A stretch of DNA of 12,815 nucleotides. Source: an uncultured beta proteobacterium (lineage in GTDB: Bacteria > Pseudomonadota > Gammaproteobacteria > Burkholderiales > Burkholderiaceae_C). The notes below the pieces were generated by a model that saw only the letters and a program-made list of their open reading frames with translations, did not search any database and had not been told where the DNA came from. How positions within the stretch are numbered: position 1 is the stretch's first letter; every line of letters starts with the position of its first letter. Of the stretch, positions 1 through 7,902 are shown one piece after another. A program made the translations under genes and the position numbers. The stretch lies in the NCBI GenBank assembly GCA_903927495.1, contig CAIYNH010000164.1, positions 1-12,815 of the forward strand, written 5' to 3'.

Positions 1-1585
1 CTCGCACCCCGATGCGGGTAAAACCACGCTGACTGAAAAGCTGCTGCTGTTCTCAGGCGCAATCCAAATTGCCGGCTCGGTCAAGGCCCGCAAGGCCACC
101 CGCCACGCCACCAGCGACTGGATGGAGATCGAGAAACAACGTGGCATTTCGGTGGCCAGCTCGGTCATGCAAATGGTCTACCGCGACCACGTCATCAACC
201 TGCTTGACACCCCCGGCCACAAAGACTTCTCAGAGGACACCTACCGGGTGTTGACCGCCGTGGACTCAGCCTTGATGGTGATTGACGCAGCCAACGGGGT
301 CGAGGCGCAAACCCGCCGCCTGATTGAAGTCTGCCGCCAGCGCGACACACCGATCATCACCTTCGTCAACAAAATGGACCGAGAGGTACGTGACCCTCTC
401 GACATTCTTGACGAAATTGAGCGTGAACTCGGCATGCCCTGCGTGCCCATGACCTGGCCTGTGGGCCAAGGCAAGACCTTTGGCGGCATCATCAACTTGC
501 GCAGCCAGACCATGACGGTTTTTGAATCCGGCAGCGAACGCCTGCCGCAGGACTTTGATGCCATGTCTTTATCTGAGCCCGCTGCCCTGCAAAACCGATT
601 TGGCAGCGAGTGGGACACGGCTTTAGAGAGCATGGAACTGGCCACCGGCGCCTCGCCAGACTTTGACCGAGAGGCATTTCTGGCCGGCAAACAAACCCCG
701 GTGTTTTTTGGCTCGGGCGTGAACAACTTCGGTGTCATGGAGGTGCTAGATGCACTTGTGGATCTGGCCCCGTCGCCCGGCCCGCGCACCAGCTCCTTCA
801 TTGTCAACAAACAACCCGTTGTCAAACAAGTGCAGCCCGAAGACGATGCCTTCAGTGGTGTGGTGTTCAAGGTGCAAGCCAATATGGACGCCAACCACCG
901 CGACCGCATTGCCTTTGTGCGCATGGCATCTGGCAAATACACGCCGGGCATGAAACTCAAAGTGATGCGTACCGCCAAAGAACTGCGCCCGACCAGCGTG
1001 GTGACATTCATGAGCCAGCGCCGCGAGGCCGTTGAGGAAGCCTATGCGGGGGATATCGTCGGTTTTACCACCCATGGCGGCGTTCAGTTGGGCGACACCA
1101 TCACCGATGGCTCGGTGAACCTGCTGTTCACCGGCCTGCCATTTTTTGCCCCGGAAATGTTCATGACCGTGGTGCTAAAGAATCCACTGCGCACCAAACA
1201 ATTGCAGCAGGGGCTGGCTCAACTGGGTGAAGAAGGTGCCATTCAGGTGTTCCGACCCGAGATGGGCGGCAACATGCTGCTCGGGGCCGTTGGGCAACTG
1301 CAGTTTGAAGTAGTTCAGCACCGCCTCAAAGGCGAATACGATGCCGACATACGGTTAGAGGGTAGCCAGTACACCGGCGCACGCTGGATCACCGCTGACA
1401 GCCCAGGCGAACTAAAGGACTTTGTTCACGCCTACCCACAGCGGATGGCGCGTGATGCTGCTGACACACTGGCCTACCTGTGTACCAGCCCGTACGATGT
1501 GCGACTGGCGCAAGAACGGTTCCCCAAAATCCAGTTTCACCCGCTGCGCGAGCACGCCGGTCTGGCGCTGCAATCGGCAGGTTAG
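1..1585 (+). CDS. prfC: Peptide chain release factor 3 (RF3), 5'-truncated by window edge
   Basis: RF3 is a cytoplasmic translational GTPase that removes RF1 or RF2 from the ribosome after peptide release. The reading frame is open from base 2, and 527 residues are visible. E. coli RF3 has 529 residues, so roughly a dozen N-terminal residues lie outside the window. The G1 P-loop is at the very edge (SHPDAGKTT, bases 2-28). G2 is the RGISV region near base 140, G3 is DTPGH at 206-220, and G4 is NKMD at 368-379. The segment HATSDWMEIEKQRGISV is characteristic of RF3 rather than EF-G or TypA. The second (beta-barrel) and C-terminal domains follow without interruption, including a QLQFEVVQHRL stretch typical of RF3. 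No frameshift or missing motif is seen. It ends in TAG, and a HAD phosphatase gene starts 27 nt later in the same frame. Identification is by family resemblance and I consider it secure. Confidence 0.97.
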   Translation, partial: SHPDAGKTTLTEKLLLFSGAIQIAGSVKARKATRHATSDWMEIEKQRGISVASSVMQMVYRDHVINLLDTPGHKDFSEDTYRVLTAVDSALMVIDAANGVEAQTRRLIEVCRQRDTPIITFVNKMDREVRDPLDILDEIERELGMPCVPMTWPVGQGKTFGGIINLRSQTMTVFESGSERLPQDFDAMSLSEPAALQNRFGSEWDTALESMELATGASPDFDREAFLAGKQTPVFFGSGVNNFGVMEVLDALVDLAPSPGPRTSSFIVNKQPVVKQVQPEDDAFSGVVFKVQANMDANHRDRIAFVRMASGKYTPGMKLKVMRTAKELRPTSVVTFMSQRREAVEEAYAGDIVGFTTHGGVQLGDTITDGSVNLLFTGLPFFAPEMFMTVVLKNPLRTKQLQQGLAQLGEEGAIQVFRPEMGGNMLLGAVGQLQFEVVQHRLKGEYDADIRLEGSQYTGARWITADSPGELKDFVHAYPQRMARDAADTLAYLCTSPYDVRLAQERFPKIQFHPLREHAGLALQSAG

Positions 1586-1612
1586 GGTTTTGTCCATGCA
1601 TTATTTGCCGAC

Positions 1613-2473
1613 ATGGCCATAAGCCCACCTGCCATGCTGCCACTATCCGCCTGGCCGCTGCAAGATCGGCGCAAGCTGATCGGTGTCTTCACCGACATCG
1701 ATGACACACTGACGACTGAAGGTGTCATCTCCTCAGATGCGCTGAAGGCGCTGGCTGACCTGAAAGCTGCGGGCCTGCACGTTATCCCCATCACCGGGCG
1801 TCCTATTGGCTGGTGCGAACCCTTGATGCGGGGCGATGCTGTACAGGGCCTGCCGCCCTGGCCGGTCGATACCATGGTTGCCGAGAATGGTGCCGTTGCA
1901 TTTATTCGCAGCAAAAACAGCCTTTCAAGCATATGCAACGGGCCTGAGCCGCTATTAAAAATATACCAACAAGAGGCCAGCACGCGGGCCTCAAATCAGG
2001 CCCGGATGCAAGCTGTAGCAGCGCAGGTGATGCGCCAAGTCAAAGGTGTGACGTTATCGCGTGACAGCGACGGGCGCGAAACCGATATAGCCTTTGACTA
2101 CTACGAATTTGCCAAGCTTTCCCCCCAAGTTGTGCAACAGGTGCTGGGCGTATTGCAGCGTGCCGGCATGCACACCACAGTGAGCAGCATCCACATCCAC
2201 GGCTGCTTTGGCGATTTCAACAAATGGCAGGGGGCCTGCTGGATCGCCCGCGAGAGGCTCGGATGTGATCTGGCGCACGATCTGGCGCGCTGGGCATTTG
2301 TCGGCGACTCAGGCAACGACCAAGCCATGTTTGAGCATTTCACCCACAGCGTGGGGGTGGCCAACATTCGCCGTTTTGAAGCCGACCTGGTGCACCAACC
2401 GCGCTACGTCACTCCGAGTGAGCGCGGTACCGGTTTTGCCGAGGTGGTGCAGGCACTGCTCAGCATCCGCTGA
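1613..2473 (+). CDS. HAD-IIB family phosphatase, mannosyl-3-phosphoglycerate phosphatase-like
   Basis: This 286-residue protein is a predicted soluble Mg2+-dependent phosphohydrolase of the HAD superfamily, subclass IIB (Cof/MPGP type). HAD motif I is FTDIDDT, with nucleophile D28 and acid/base D30. Motif II is T61-G62-R63. The motif III lysine is probably K204 in DFNKWQG. Motif IV is GDSGND, with D232 and D236. The region between motifs II and III is long enough for a C2B cap. The match is closest to the mannosyl-3-phosphoglycerate phosphatase-related branch, but no mannosyl-3-phosphoglycerate synthase gene is nearby, so the substrate is unknown. The ATG at 1613 lacks a clear Shine-Dalgarno sequence. 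An in-frame ATG at 1634 is an alternative that still precedes motif I. The gene follows prfC by 27 nt in the same frame, so co-transcription or translational reinitiation is likely. Confidence 0.88.
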   Translation: MAISPPAMLPLSAWPLQDRRKLIGVFTDIDDTLTTEGVISSDALKALADLKAAGLHVIPITGRPIGWCEPLMRGDAVQGLPPWPVDTMVAENGAVAFIRSKNSLSSICNGPEPLLKIYQQEASTRASNQARMQAVAAQVMRQVKGVTLSRDSDGRETDIAFDYYEFAKLSPQVVQQVLGVLQRAGMHTTVSSIHIHGCFGDFNKWQGACWIARERLGCDLAHDLARWAFVGDSGNDQAMFEHFTHSVGVANIRRFEADLVHQPRYVTPSERGTGFAEVVQALLSIR

Positions 2474-2550
2474 GAGATGGCATTGCCAGTTGCCCCAGAA
2501 AGGGCCCTGGTAACGACTCAAAAATATTTAGGCAAAACAAGACAAGACAT

Positions 2551-2597
2551 AGACCAGTCTTGCACTGAGCACTACATTTTTTGAAGCAAACTGGTCT
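2551..2597. terminator. Hairpin between convergent genes, possible bidirectional terminator
   Basis: The arms AGACCAGT (2551-2558) and ACTGGTCT (2590-2597) are perfect inverted complements. The pairing continues inward with TTGC (2560-2563) against GCAA (2586-2589) after a single bulged C, leaving a 22-nt loop. The element sits in the 130-nt gap between the ends of the convergent HAD and exonuclease genes, where a terminator is expected. It has no clean T-tract after either arm, only a T-run inside the loop and a T-rich stretch on the minus strand, so intrinsic termination is uncertain. Confidence 0.4.
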
Positions 2598-2603
2598 TCA
2601 AAG

Positions 2604-4769
2604 TCAATACTTGAGCCGTGCGTAATAGGTCTTTTGCGCAGCTTCCCGGGCTTGTGCCAAAGTGTGAATGCCAATGGCTTGCAGCAATGGAATCAGGCGC
2701 AGCCAGACTTCTGCGGTCACAAAAGCATCACCCAGCGCAGTGTGACGCCCCGACACGGTGATATTGAAGCGCTCGGCAATCACCTCCAGGCTGTGCAATT
2801 CGTGGTTGGGATGCACCACGGCTGATAACAGCAGGGTGTCGAGCACCGGATGGTGAAACACCAGGCCGGTGGCAGCCTCCTTGAGTTGCAGGAATTTCAT
2901 ATCAAAGGCTGCGTTGTGCGCGACCAGCACCGTGTCTTGGGCAAATTTGTGAAAGGCGGGCAGCACTTCGGTGATGTCGGGTTTGCCTTTGACCATTTCC
3001 TGTGTGATGCCATGGATCGGAATGGAGGCCGCCGAAATCAATCGCCCCGGGTTCACAAGATGCTCAAAACTCTCTTGCCGCAGCAACTTGCTGTTGACGA
3101 TACGGGTCGCGCCAATCTGGATGATTTCGTCGCCATCGGCGGGATTGAGACCAGTAGTTTCAGTGTCGAAGACGGTATAAGACAACTCGGACAGTAACCG
3201 CTCATCGAGTGCGCTGGCCTGCTCTGACACTTTGAACAGGTCAAAATCGTAGTACTCGGGGCGACTGTCGCTTTGCATGCTCTGCGTCGCTTCAAGTTGC
3301 TCCTGCAAGCTGGCAAGCGGCAGCAAAAATCTGAAGAAAGCTTCGTGACGGATGCGTTCGCGTTCAAACCACATCTCGCCACCATGGCGCTCAACCACAT
3401 CGCGCACCGTCAAAGGCGTGCTCTCGGCACCAAAGCGCATGCTGTCCATTTCCCAACTCATGACGGTTTCGGTGCTCATCACCTGGCCGGTCCAGATCAG
3501 GTCAAGCTGGGCCCGCGTGCCCGAAGTTTGCAAGCGCAAGCGCAGGAATTTGATGTCAAACTCGTCAACCAGCCGCGCCGACAGGTAAGCCAGCGCTTGA
3601 ATCAGGCTAAAACTGTCCACTCGCAGCCAAACTGACGGATCAACGTTCTCCAGGCTGACGTTGCGTTTGCAATGCGCCTCAATGCGACGTTGCGCGGCCA
3701 GCAATACATCAGCTCCCAGCATTTCTTCAAGTGGCCAACGCGCTTTCAGGCCTTGCGTGGCACGCTCGACCAACTCAGTGATGCGCTGGCTCATGCTGCT
3801 GACCTCATCGCGCACCACCGCCAGGAAGCGCTCACGCATATCGGCCTCCAGATCGGGGTAGGCCAGCATATCGACCGCTGCCTGCATATTTGCCAACGAG
3901 GAGCGGCTACCTTCAGTCAAGCCATGCAGCAATTGGTCGCGCAGGTTTTCTTCTTCGAAGGCGCGTGTCACGTTGTCGAGCATCAGCACAAAACCACTGA
4001 TCTCGGAGCTTGATTCGCTGCCTTCAACCGAGCGTACGGGTGCCATTTGCACCCGCAGCAACTGCCCGGCTTGCGTGGTGGTAACAAACTGGGCCGACGG
4101 GCTACCGGCGCCGCGTGCCATGCGTTGCTGAATACTTTCCAGCGCGTGCGCCACCAGTTGCCGGTCAAACACCGCATAAATGGAGCGACCAATGCCCATC
4201 AGTTCGACCCCGGCGGCCAAAGCCGGCATTTGAGAGAGGGCCCGAAACTGCAGTCGCGCCCGGCTGTTGTAGAGCAGGATGCGCCCATCCAGATTGCAAA
4301 CCACGACACTTTGCGTTAGTTCGGCCATCAGCGCGGCCAGTCGATTTTTTTCCTGCTGCACACCAAAACTGGCCAGGGCAATTTGCGCCGCCACGTCCTC
4401 GCGCAAAAGGTCGCGCTGCTGCGCCAGTCCTTGTATAACCTGCGCCAGCGCCAACGTTTCGGTGGTGCCGTGGTGATTGAGTGGCATCGATCGAGGGGCC
4501 GCCAGCAAGGTCCGCGTTTGCTCCAGCAGGCGTGCCGGTGCACTGACATAGCGACCAAACAACCAGCGCACCATGGCTCCAATGGCGATCAACCCGAACA
4601 CCCAGGTCATCACGATAAAACCCAGGCGTGCCCCCAAATGCTCGGCGATCAGGTGCCGCTGCTCGGGCTCCAGGGTCGAGCCCATCAAGCCGATCGTGAC
4701 CACCAGCCATAGCGCAGTTGCCAGGCCAATGGCGGAAATCACCCTGACCATGCGACGGTCCAGCCTCAT
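2604..4769 (-). CDS. Membrane-anchored PAS / degenerate histidine-kinase core / DEDDh exonuclease fusion
   Basis: This is a 721-residue protein. Two membrane helices lie at about 8-30 and 48-72. A linker (about 73-130) leads to a PAS-like domain (about 140-270), followed by a histidine-kinase-like core (about 272-490) and a DnaQ-type exonuclease (about 528-700). The exonuclease has all five DEDDh residues: D535 and E537 in FDTETTG, D623 in AHNAAFD, and H676 and D681 in HTALGDA. The kinase core has lost its catalytic residues. E286 replaces the phospho-acceptor His in TEGSRSSL (compare SHELRTPL). Both N-box asparagines are replaced (Y392, R396), and DxGxG is absent, although the closing strand pattern RHGGEMWFE..FRFLLPL remains. 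I infer a membrane-tethered nuclease controlled by a pseudokinase module, not the replicative polymerase epsilon subunit. The start overlaps the receiver gene stop by 4 nt (ATGA), which suggests translational coupling. It is often annotated simply as a DNA polymerase III epsilon subunit; that name is misleading here. Confidence 0.9.
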   Translation of the reverse strand: MRLDRRMVRVISAIGLATALWLVVTIGLMGSTLEPEQRHLIAEHLGARLGFIVMTWVFGLIAIGAMVRWLFGRYVSAPARLLEQTRTLLAAPRSMPLNHHGTTETLALAQVIQGLAQQRDLLREDVAAQIALASFGVQQEKNRLAALMAELTQSVVVCNLDGRILLYNSRARLQFRALSQMPALAAGVELMGIGRSIYAVFDRQLVAHALESIQQRMARGAGSPSAQFVTTTQAGQLLRVQMAPVRSVEGSESSSEISGFVLMLDNVTRAFEEENLRDQLLHGLTEGSRSSLANMQAAVDMLAYPDLEADMRERFLAVVRDEVSSMSQRITELVERATQGLKARWPLEEMLGADVLLAAQRRIEAHCKRNVSLENVDPSVWLRVDSFSLIQALAYLSARLVDEFDIKFLRLRLQTSGTRAQLDLIWTGQVMSTETVMSWEMDSMRFGAESTPLTVRDVVERHGGEMWFERERIRHEAFFRFLLPLASLQEQLEATQSMQSDSRPEYYDFDLFKVSEQASALDERLLSELSYTVFDTETTGLNPADGDEIIQIGATRIVNSKLLRQESFEHLVNPGRLISAASIPIHGITQEMVKGKPDITEVLPAFHKFAQDTVLVAHNAAFDMKFLQLKEAATGLVFHHPVLDTLLLSAVVHPNHELHSLEVIAERFNITVSGRHTALGDAFVTAEVWLRLIPLLQAIGIHTLAQAREAAQKTYYARLKY

Positions 4770-5140
4770 AGTGGACGGCCCAGCATGTCAGCCACTTTTT
4801 GCACCAGTTCGCGGGTTGAAAATGGCTTGGTCATGTAGGCATCGGCACCCATGGCCTGCCCCTTGGCAACATCGGTGTCACGCCCCTTGGCGGTCAGCAT
4901 CAGAATTTTGGTTCCCTGCAAGGCCTCGTTGGCACGTACTTCCTGGCACACCTCAAAGCCGGATTTCTTCGGCATCATGACATCCAGCAGCAGCAGGTCA
5001 GGCTGTTCGCGGGCCAGAACCTCAAGCGCCTCCTGACCGTCACGCGCCACCACCACCGTGTAGCCCTCGCGCCGGAGCAGGTACTCCAGAGAAATCACAA
5101 TATTCGGCTCATCGTCAGCCACCAAGATCTTTTTGCTCAT
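4766..5140 (-). CDS. Stand-alone receiver-domain response regulator
   Basis: This 124-residue CheY-like protein consists of one receiver domain and nothing else. The acidic pocket is D9 and D10 (VADDEP), and the phospho-acceptor is D53 (LLLLDVMMPK). The switch residue is T83 (LTAK) and the conserved lysine is K105 (TKPF). All functional positions are present. There is no DNA-binding or enzymatic output domain, so the output must be a protein partner. I chose the ATG at 5140 because GGAG lies 6 nt upstream. The in-frame ATG at 5152 would add four residues and overlaps that Shine-Dalgarno sequence. The gene lies 27 nt after the histidine kinase stop and overlaps the start of the pseudokinase-exonuclease by 4 nt. 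The cognate phosphodonor is therefore very probably the kinase, and the neighbouring pseudokinase is the obvious candidate partner. The partner assignment is inference. Confidence 0.95.
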   Translation of the reverse strand: MSKKILVADDEPNIVISLEYLLRREGYTVVVARDGQEALEVLAREQPDLLLLDVMMPKKSGFEVCQEVRANEALQGTKILMLTAKGRDTDVAKGQAMGADAYMTKPFSTRELVQKVADMLGRPL

Positions 5141-5146
5141 ATTTGT

Positions 5147-5150
5147 CTCC
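5147..5150 (-). promoter_or_regulatory. Shine-Dalgarno site fixing the receiver gene start
   Basis: GGAG on the minus strand, 6 nt before the ATG at 5140. It supports that start over the upstream in-frame ATG at 5152, which partly overlaps this site. Confidence 0.7.
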
Positions 5151-5167
5151 ATCCATCTTTATGTATC

Positions 5168-7900
5168 TTATTCGGCTTGCGTGCACACCTGGGGCAAATG
5201 AAACAGAAAACACGCCCCATTCGCAGGACTTGACTCAAGCCATAGCCGTCCTCCGAAATGCTCCACGATATGACGGCTGATGGGCAAACCCAAACCAGTT
5301 CCTTGCGGTCGGTTGGTCGCATCACCACCCTGTCGAAAGCGCTCAAAAATCAAGGCTTGCTGTGCCAATGTCACACCGGGGCCATTGTCTCTGACTGCCA
5401 CGGTAACACCGGTATCGTCACTGCTCAGGCTTACGCCAACCCGACCACCTGGGACCGGCACAAATTTGGCGGCATTGGAGAGTAAATTGAGCATCACCTG
5501 CATCAGCCGGTCGGGGTCGGCCATCAGCAGTGGCGCGTGCACCGGCAGACTGACCTCGACCTGTGTCTGGCGCTCACGGAATAATTCAGCCGTGGTGATG
5601 ACTGCCTGCTTCACAAGCCCACTCATATCCACCCGGTCGGTGTGCCACTCGGCGTGGCCCGACTCAATTTTGGCCATATCCAACACCTGGTTAACCAGCC
5701 GCGACAAGCGCTCGGTTTCGCTGACAACAATGTCAATGAACTGGCTCCGTTGCGCCAGCGCCATATCCGGATCGTCACGCAGTATTTCGGCCAGAGCGCG
5801 GATCGAGGTCAGGGGCGTGCGCAACTCGTGCGTGACTGAGGACATGAAATCGTCCTTGAGCCGGTCCAGGCTCTTGAGTTGCTCATTGGCTTGTCGTAAT
5901 TCATTGGTGGCACGCTCCAGCGATTCGGATTTCTCCTCAAGCTCGCGCGAGTGGGCCCGCAGTTGCGAAGTCTCGTCCAAGATGCGCAACACATCATCTG
6001 GTGTCAGCGCTTCTTCTTCCACATTGGATGCCACCAGCATGCGCGCAGAAGCGCTGCCGACGGCCCCTGCCAACTGGGTTTCAACAAACTGCACCAACCG
6101 GGGATCAGGCTCAATGGCTTCGACATGTCCCGCGCCCACTTCTGTGGCATAACCCTCAAACAGGATCCGGGCCTTGGCAGCGCCCATAAAGCGCTCGCAT
6201 AAGCGTAGCAAGTCGAGGACGTTGGCACGACCGCGCCAAAACACTGGACGACTGGCGCTGGTGCGCTCGAAAACATCCACAAACAGCAGCGCCTGACTGG
6301 CATCCTGGCCTGCAGGTGGACGCCACAACGACAATCCAACAAAAGCACCAATGTTCACCAACAGGCTCCAGAACAAGGAATGCGTCAGGCTATCGAGTCC
6401 CTGAAGTCCCAGAAACTGTTCTGGTCGCAGCCAGACGAAGCCCAGCAGTCCATGCGTCAAAAAATCACTCCCGAGCCAACCCGACTTGGCGATGGAGGGC
6501 AGCATCAAGGTGTAAGACCACATTGCAAACCCGGCAACCAGCCCTGACAACGCCCCCAGCCTGGTACCGCCACGCCAGTACAAACCAGCCAGCACGGCAG
6601 GTGCAAACTGGGCCACTGCGGCAAAGCTGATGAGCCCGATGCTGACCAATGCGTAGGCTTCCCCCGCCAGATGGAAATAGACATAACCCAGCACCAGCAC
6701 TCCCATGATCGCGGCGCGGCGAATGCCCAACAGAACACGCGTGAGGTCGTGTCCGGCATCGGGACTGAAATGACGAGTACGCAGCAGCAGCGGCATGAAC
6801 AGCTCATTGCAAACCATAGTCGAGACCGCAATGGTCTCCACAATGACCATGCCCGTGGCCGCCGACAAACCGCCAACAAAAGCAAACAAGGCCAGCGCTG
6901 GCTGCCCGGCAGCCAGCGGTAGCGAGATCACAAAATTATCAGCATTGACTGCGCCTGGGCCAAAGTAGAGCAGCCCACCCAGCGCAATCGGCAGGACAAA
7001 CAAGTTGATGGCCAGCAGGTACAAGGGAAAAACCCAGACTGCGCGACGCAAGTGACTCTCGCGCACGTTCTCGACCACCATCACCTGAAACTGCCGAGGC
7101 AAAAAAATCACCGACAACATGGACAGTAGCGTCAGCGCGAACCACTGAGCCCAGGAAAAACCACCGCCCTGCTCCAGTCGCAATAATTTGGCCAGGTCAG
7201 GGACGGCACGAGCCCGCGCAAACAGATCTGCAAACCCGTCAAACAAACCATACACAACAAACACGCCCACTGCCAAAAATGCGATCAGTTTGACAACAGA
7301 TTCAAAGGCTATCGCTGCAACCATGCCTTCATGCCGCTCGGTCGAATCGAGATGGCGCACACCAAACACCATGGTAAAACCGGCCAATGCCAGTGCCATG
7401 TAAAAGGTACTGTCCTGGGTCCAGTGCACGGGTGCGGCAACACCGGCCAATGATGCTGTCGTCATCAATGCGTAACCTGCTGAAATGGCCTTCAACTGCA
7501 GCGCAATGTAGGGCACGATGCCGACCACGGCAATCAGTGTGACCAAGCCGGCCAACAGTGGGCTCTTGCCATAGCGGCTGCCAATAAAGTCCGCGATCGA
7601 AGTGATGCGGTAAGTCTTGGCAATGCGGATCATCTTACGCAGCACCATCCAGCCCAGGACCATCGCCAAGGTGGGGCCCAGATAAATCGGCAAAAACCAG
7701 ACCCCACCGGAGGCTGCCCGTCCCACGCTGCCAAAGTAAGTCCAGGCGGTGCAATACACCGCAAGTGACAAGGCATAAGTCCAGGGGTTGGCAATAATGG
7801 AGCGGCCCCGCGCGGCGCGCCAGTCGCCCAACGATGCCACGGCAAACAGCAGCAGCAGGTAAGCGAACGAAACCCCAATGACCAGCACCGGTGACAGCAT
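5168..7900 (-). CDS. SLC5-STAC-type sensor histidine kinase (CrbS/CbrA-like)
   Basis: This 910-residue inner-membrane protein begins with a sodium/solute symporter (SLC5) domain of about 12-13 helices (residues 5-525). A soluble segment at about 550-625 resembles the STAC domain that links SLC5 modules to kinases. A predicted coiled coil (about 637-690) leads into HisKA with phospho-acceptor H691 in VTHELRTPL. The HATPase domain has N805 and N809 in the N box, D838-N-G-P-G in G1, IFERF near 851 and G867-T-G-L-G-L in G2. All catalytic motifs are intact, so it should be an active kinase. I see no separate PAS domain, unlike typical CrbS. Known relatives respond to acetate (CrbS) or to histidine and carbon/nitrogen status (CbrA). 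Divergent yjcH-actP makes a short-chain carboxylate a reasonable ligand guess. It starts 2 nt after the stop of the 70-residue membrane protein and ends 27 nt before the receiver gene. Whether it transports as well as senses cannot be told from the sequence. Confidence 0.95.
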   Translation of the reverse strand: MLSPVLVIGVSFAYLLLLFAVASLGDWRAARGRSIIANPWTYALSLAVYCTAWTYFGSVGRAASGGVWFLPIYLGPTLAMVLGWMVLRKMIRIAKTYRITSIADFIGSRYGKSPLLAGLVTLIAVVGIVPYIALQLKAISAGYALMTTASLAGVAAPVHWTQDSTFYMALALAGFTMVFGVRHLDSTERHEGMVAAIAFESVVKLIAFLAVGVFVVYGLFDGFADLFARARAVPDLAKLLRLEQGGGFSWAQWFALTLLSMLSVIFLPRQFQVMVVENVRESHLRRAVWVFPLYLLAINLFVLPIALGGLLYFGPGAVNADNFVISLPLAAGQPALALFAFVGGLSAATGMVIVETIAVSTMVCNELFMPLLLRTRHFSPDAGHDLTRVLLGIRRAAIMGVLVLGYVYFHLAGEAYALVSIGLISFAAVAQFAPAVLAGLYWRGGTRLGALSGLVAGFAMWSYTLMLPSIAKSGWLGSDFLTHGLLGFVWLRPEQFLGLQGLDSLTHSLFWSLLVNIGAFVGLSLWRPPAGQDASQALLFVDVFERTSASRPVFWRGRANVLDLLRLCERFMGAAKARILFEGYATEVGAGHVEAIEPDPRLVQFVETQLAGAVGSASARMLVASNVEEEALTPDDVLRILDETSQLRAHSRELEEKSESLERATNELRQANEQLKSLDRLKDDFMSSVTHELRTPLTSIRALAEILRDDPDMALAQRSQFIDIVVSETERLSRLVNQVLDMAKIESGHAEWHTDRVDMSGLVKQAVITTAELFRERQTQVEVSLPVHAPLLMADPDRLMQVMLNLLSNAAKFVPVPGGRVGVSLSSDDTGVTVAVRDNGPGVTLAQQALIFERFRQGGDATNRPQGTGLGLPISRHIVEHFGGRLWLESSPANGACFLFHLPQVCTQAE

Positions 7901-7902
7901 GT

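Noticed and set aside
241..1011. 256-codon open frame on the minus strand inside prfC
   Set aside because: It is fully antisense to well-conserved RF3 domains, resembles no family and has a low-complexity Ser/Arg/Thr-rich composition typical of shadow frames.
2604..3190. Annotation as dnaQ, the replicative proofreading subunit
   Set aside because: The exonuclease domain is fused to membrane helices, PAS and a pseudokinase in a signalling operon; true DnaQ is a soluble protein of about 240 residues, usually next to rnhA.
5141..5152. Upstream ATG at 5152 as start of the receiver gene
   Set aside because: The ATG at 5140 has GGAG at ideal spacing and gives the usual MxKKILVADDE start of receiver proteins; the upstream ATG overlaps that ribosome binding site.
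5280..6152. 290-codon open frame on the plus strand opposite the histidine kinase
   Set aside because: It overlaps the conserved HisKA/HATPase coding region and its Ser/Arg-rich product is characteristic of an antisense shadow.
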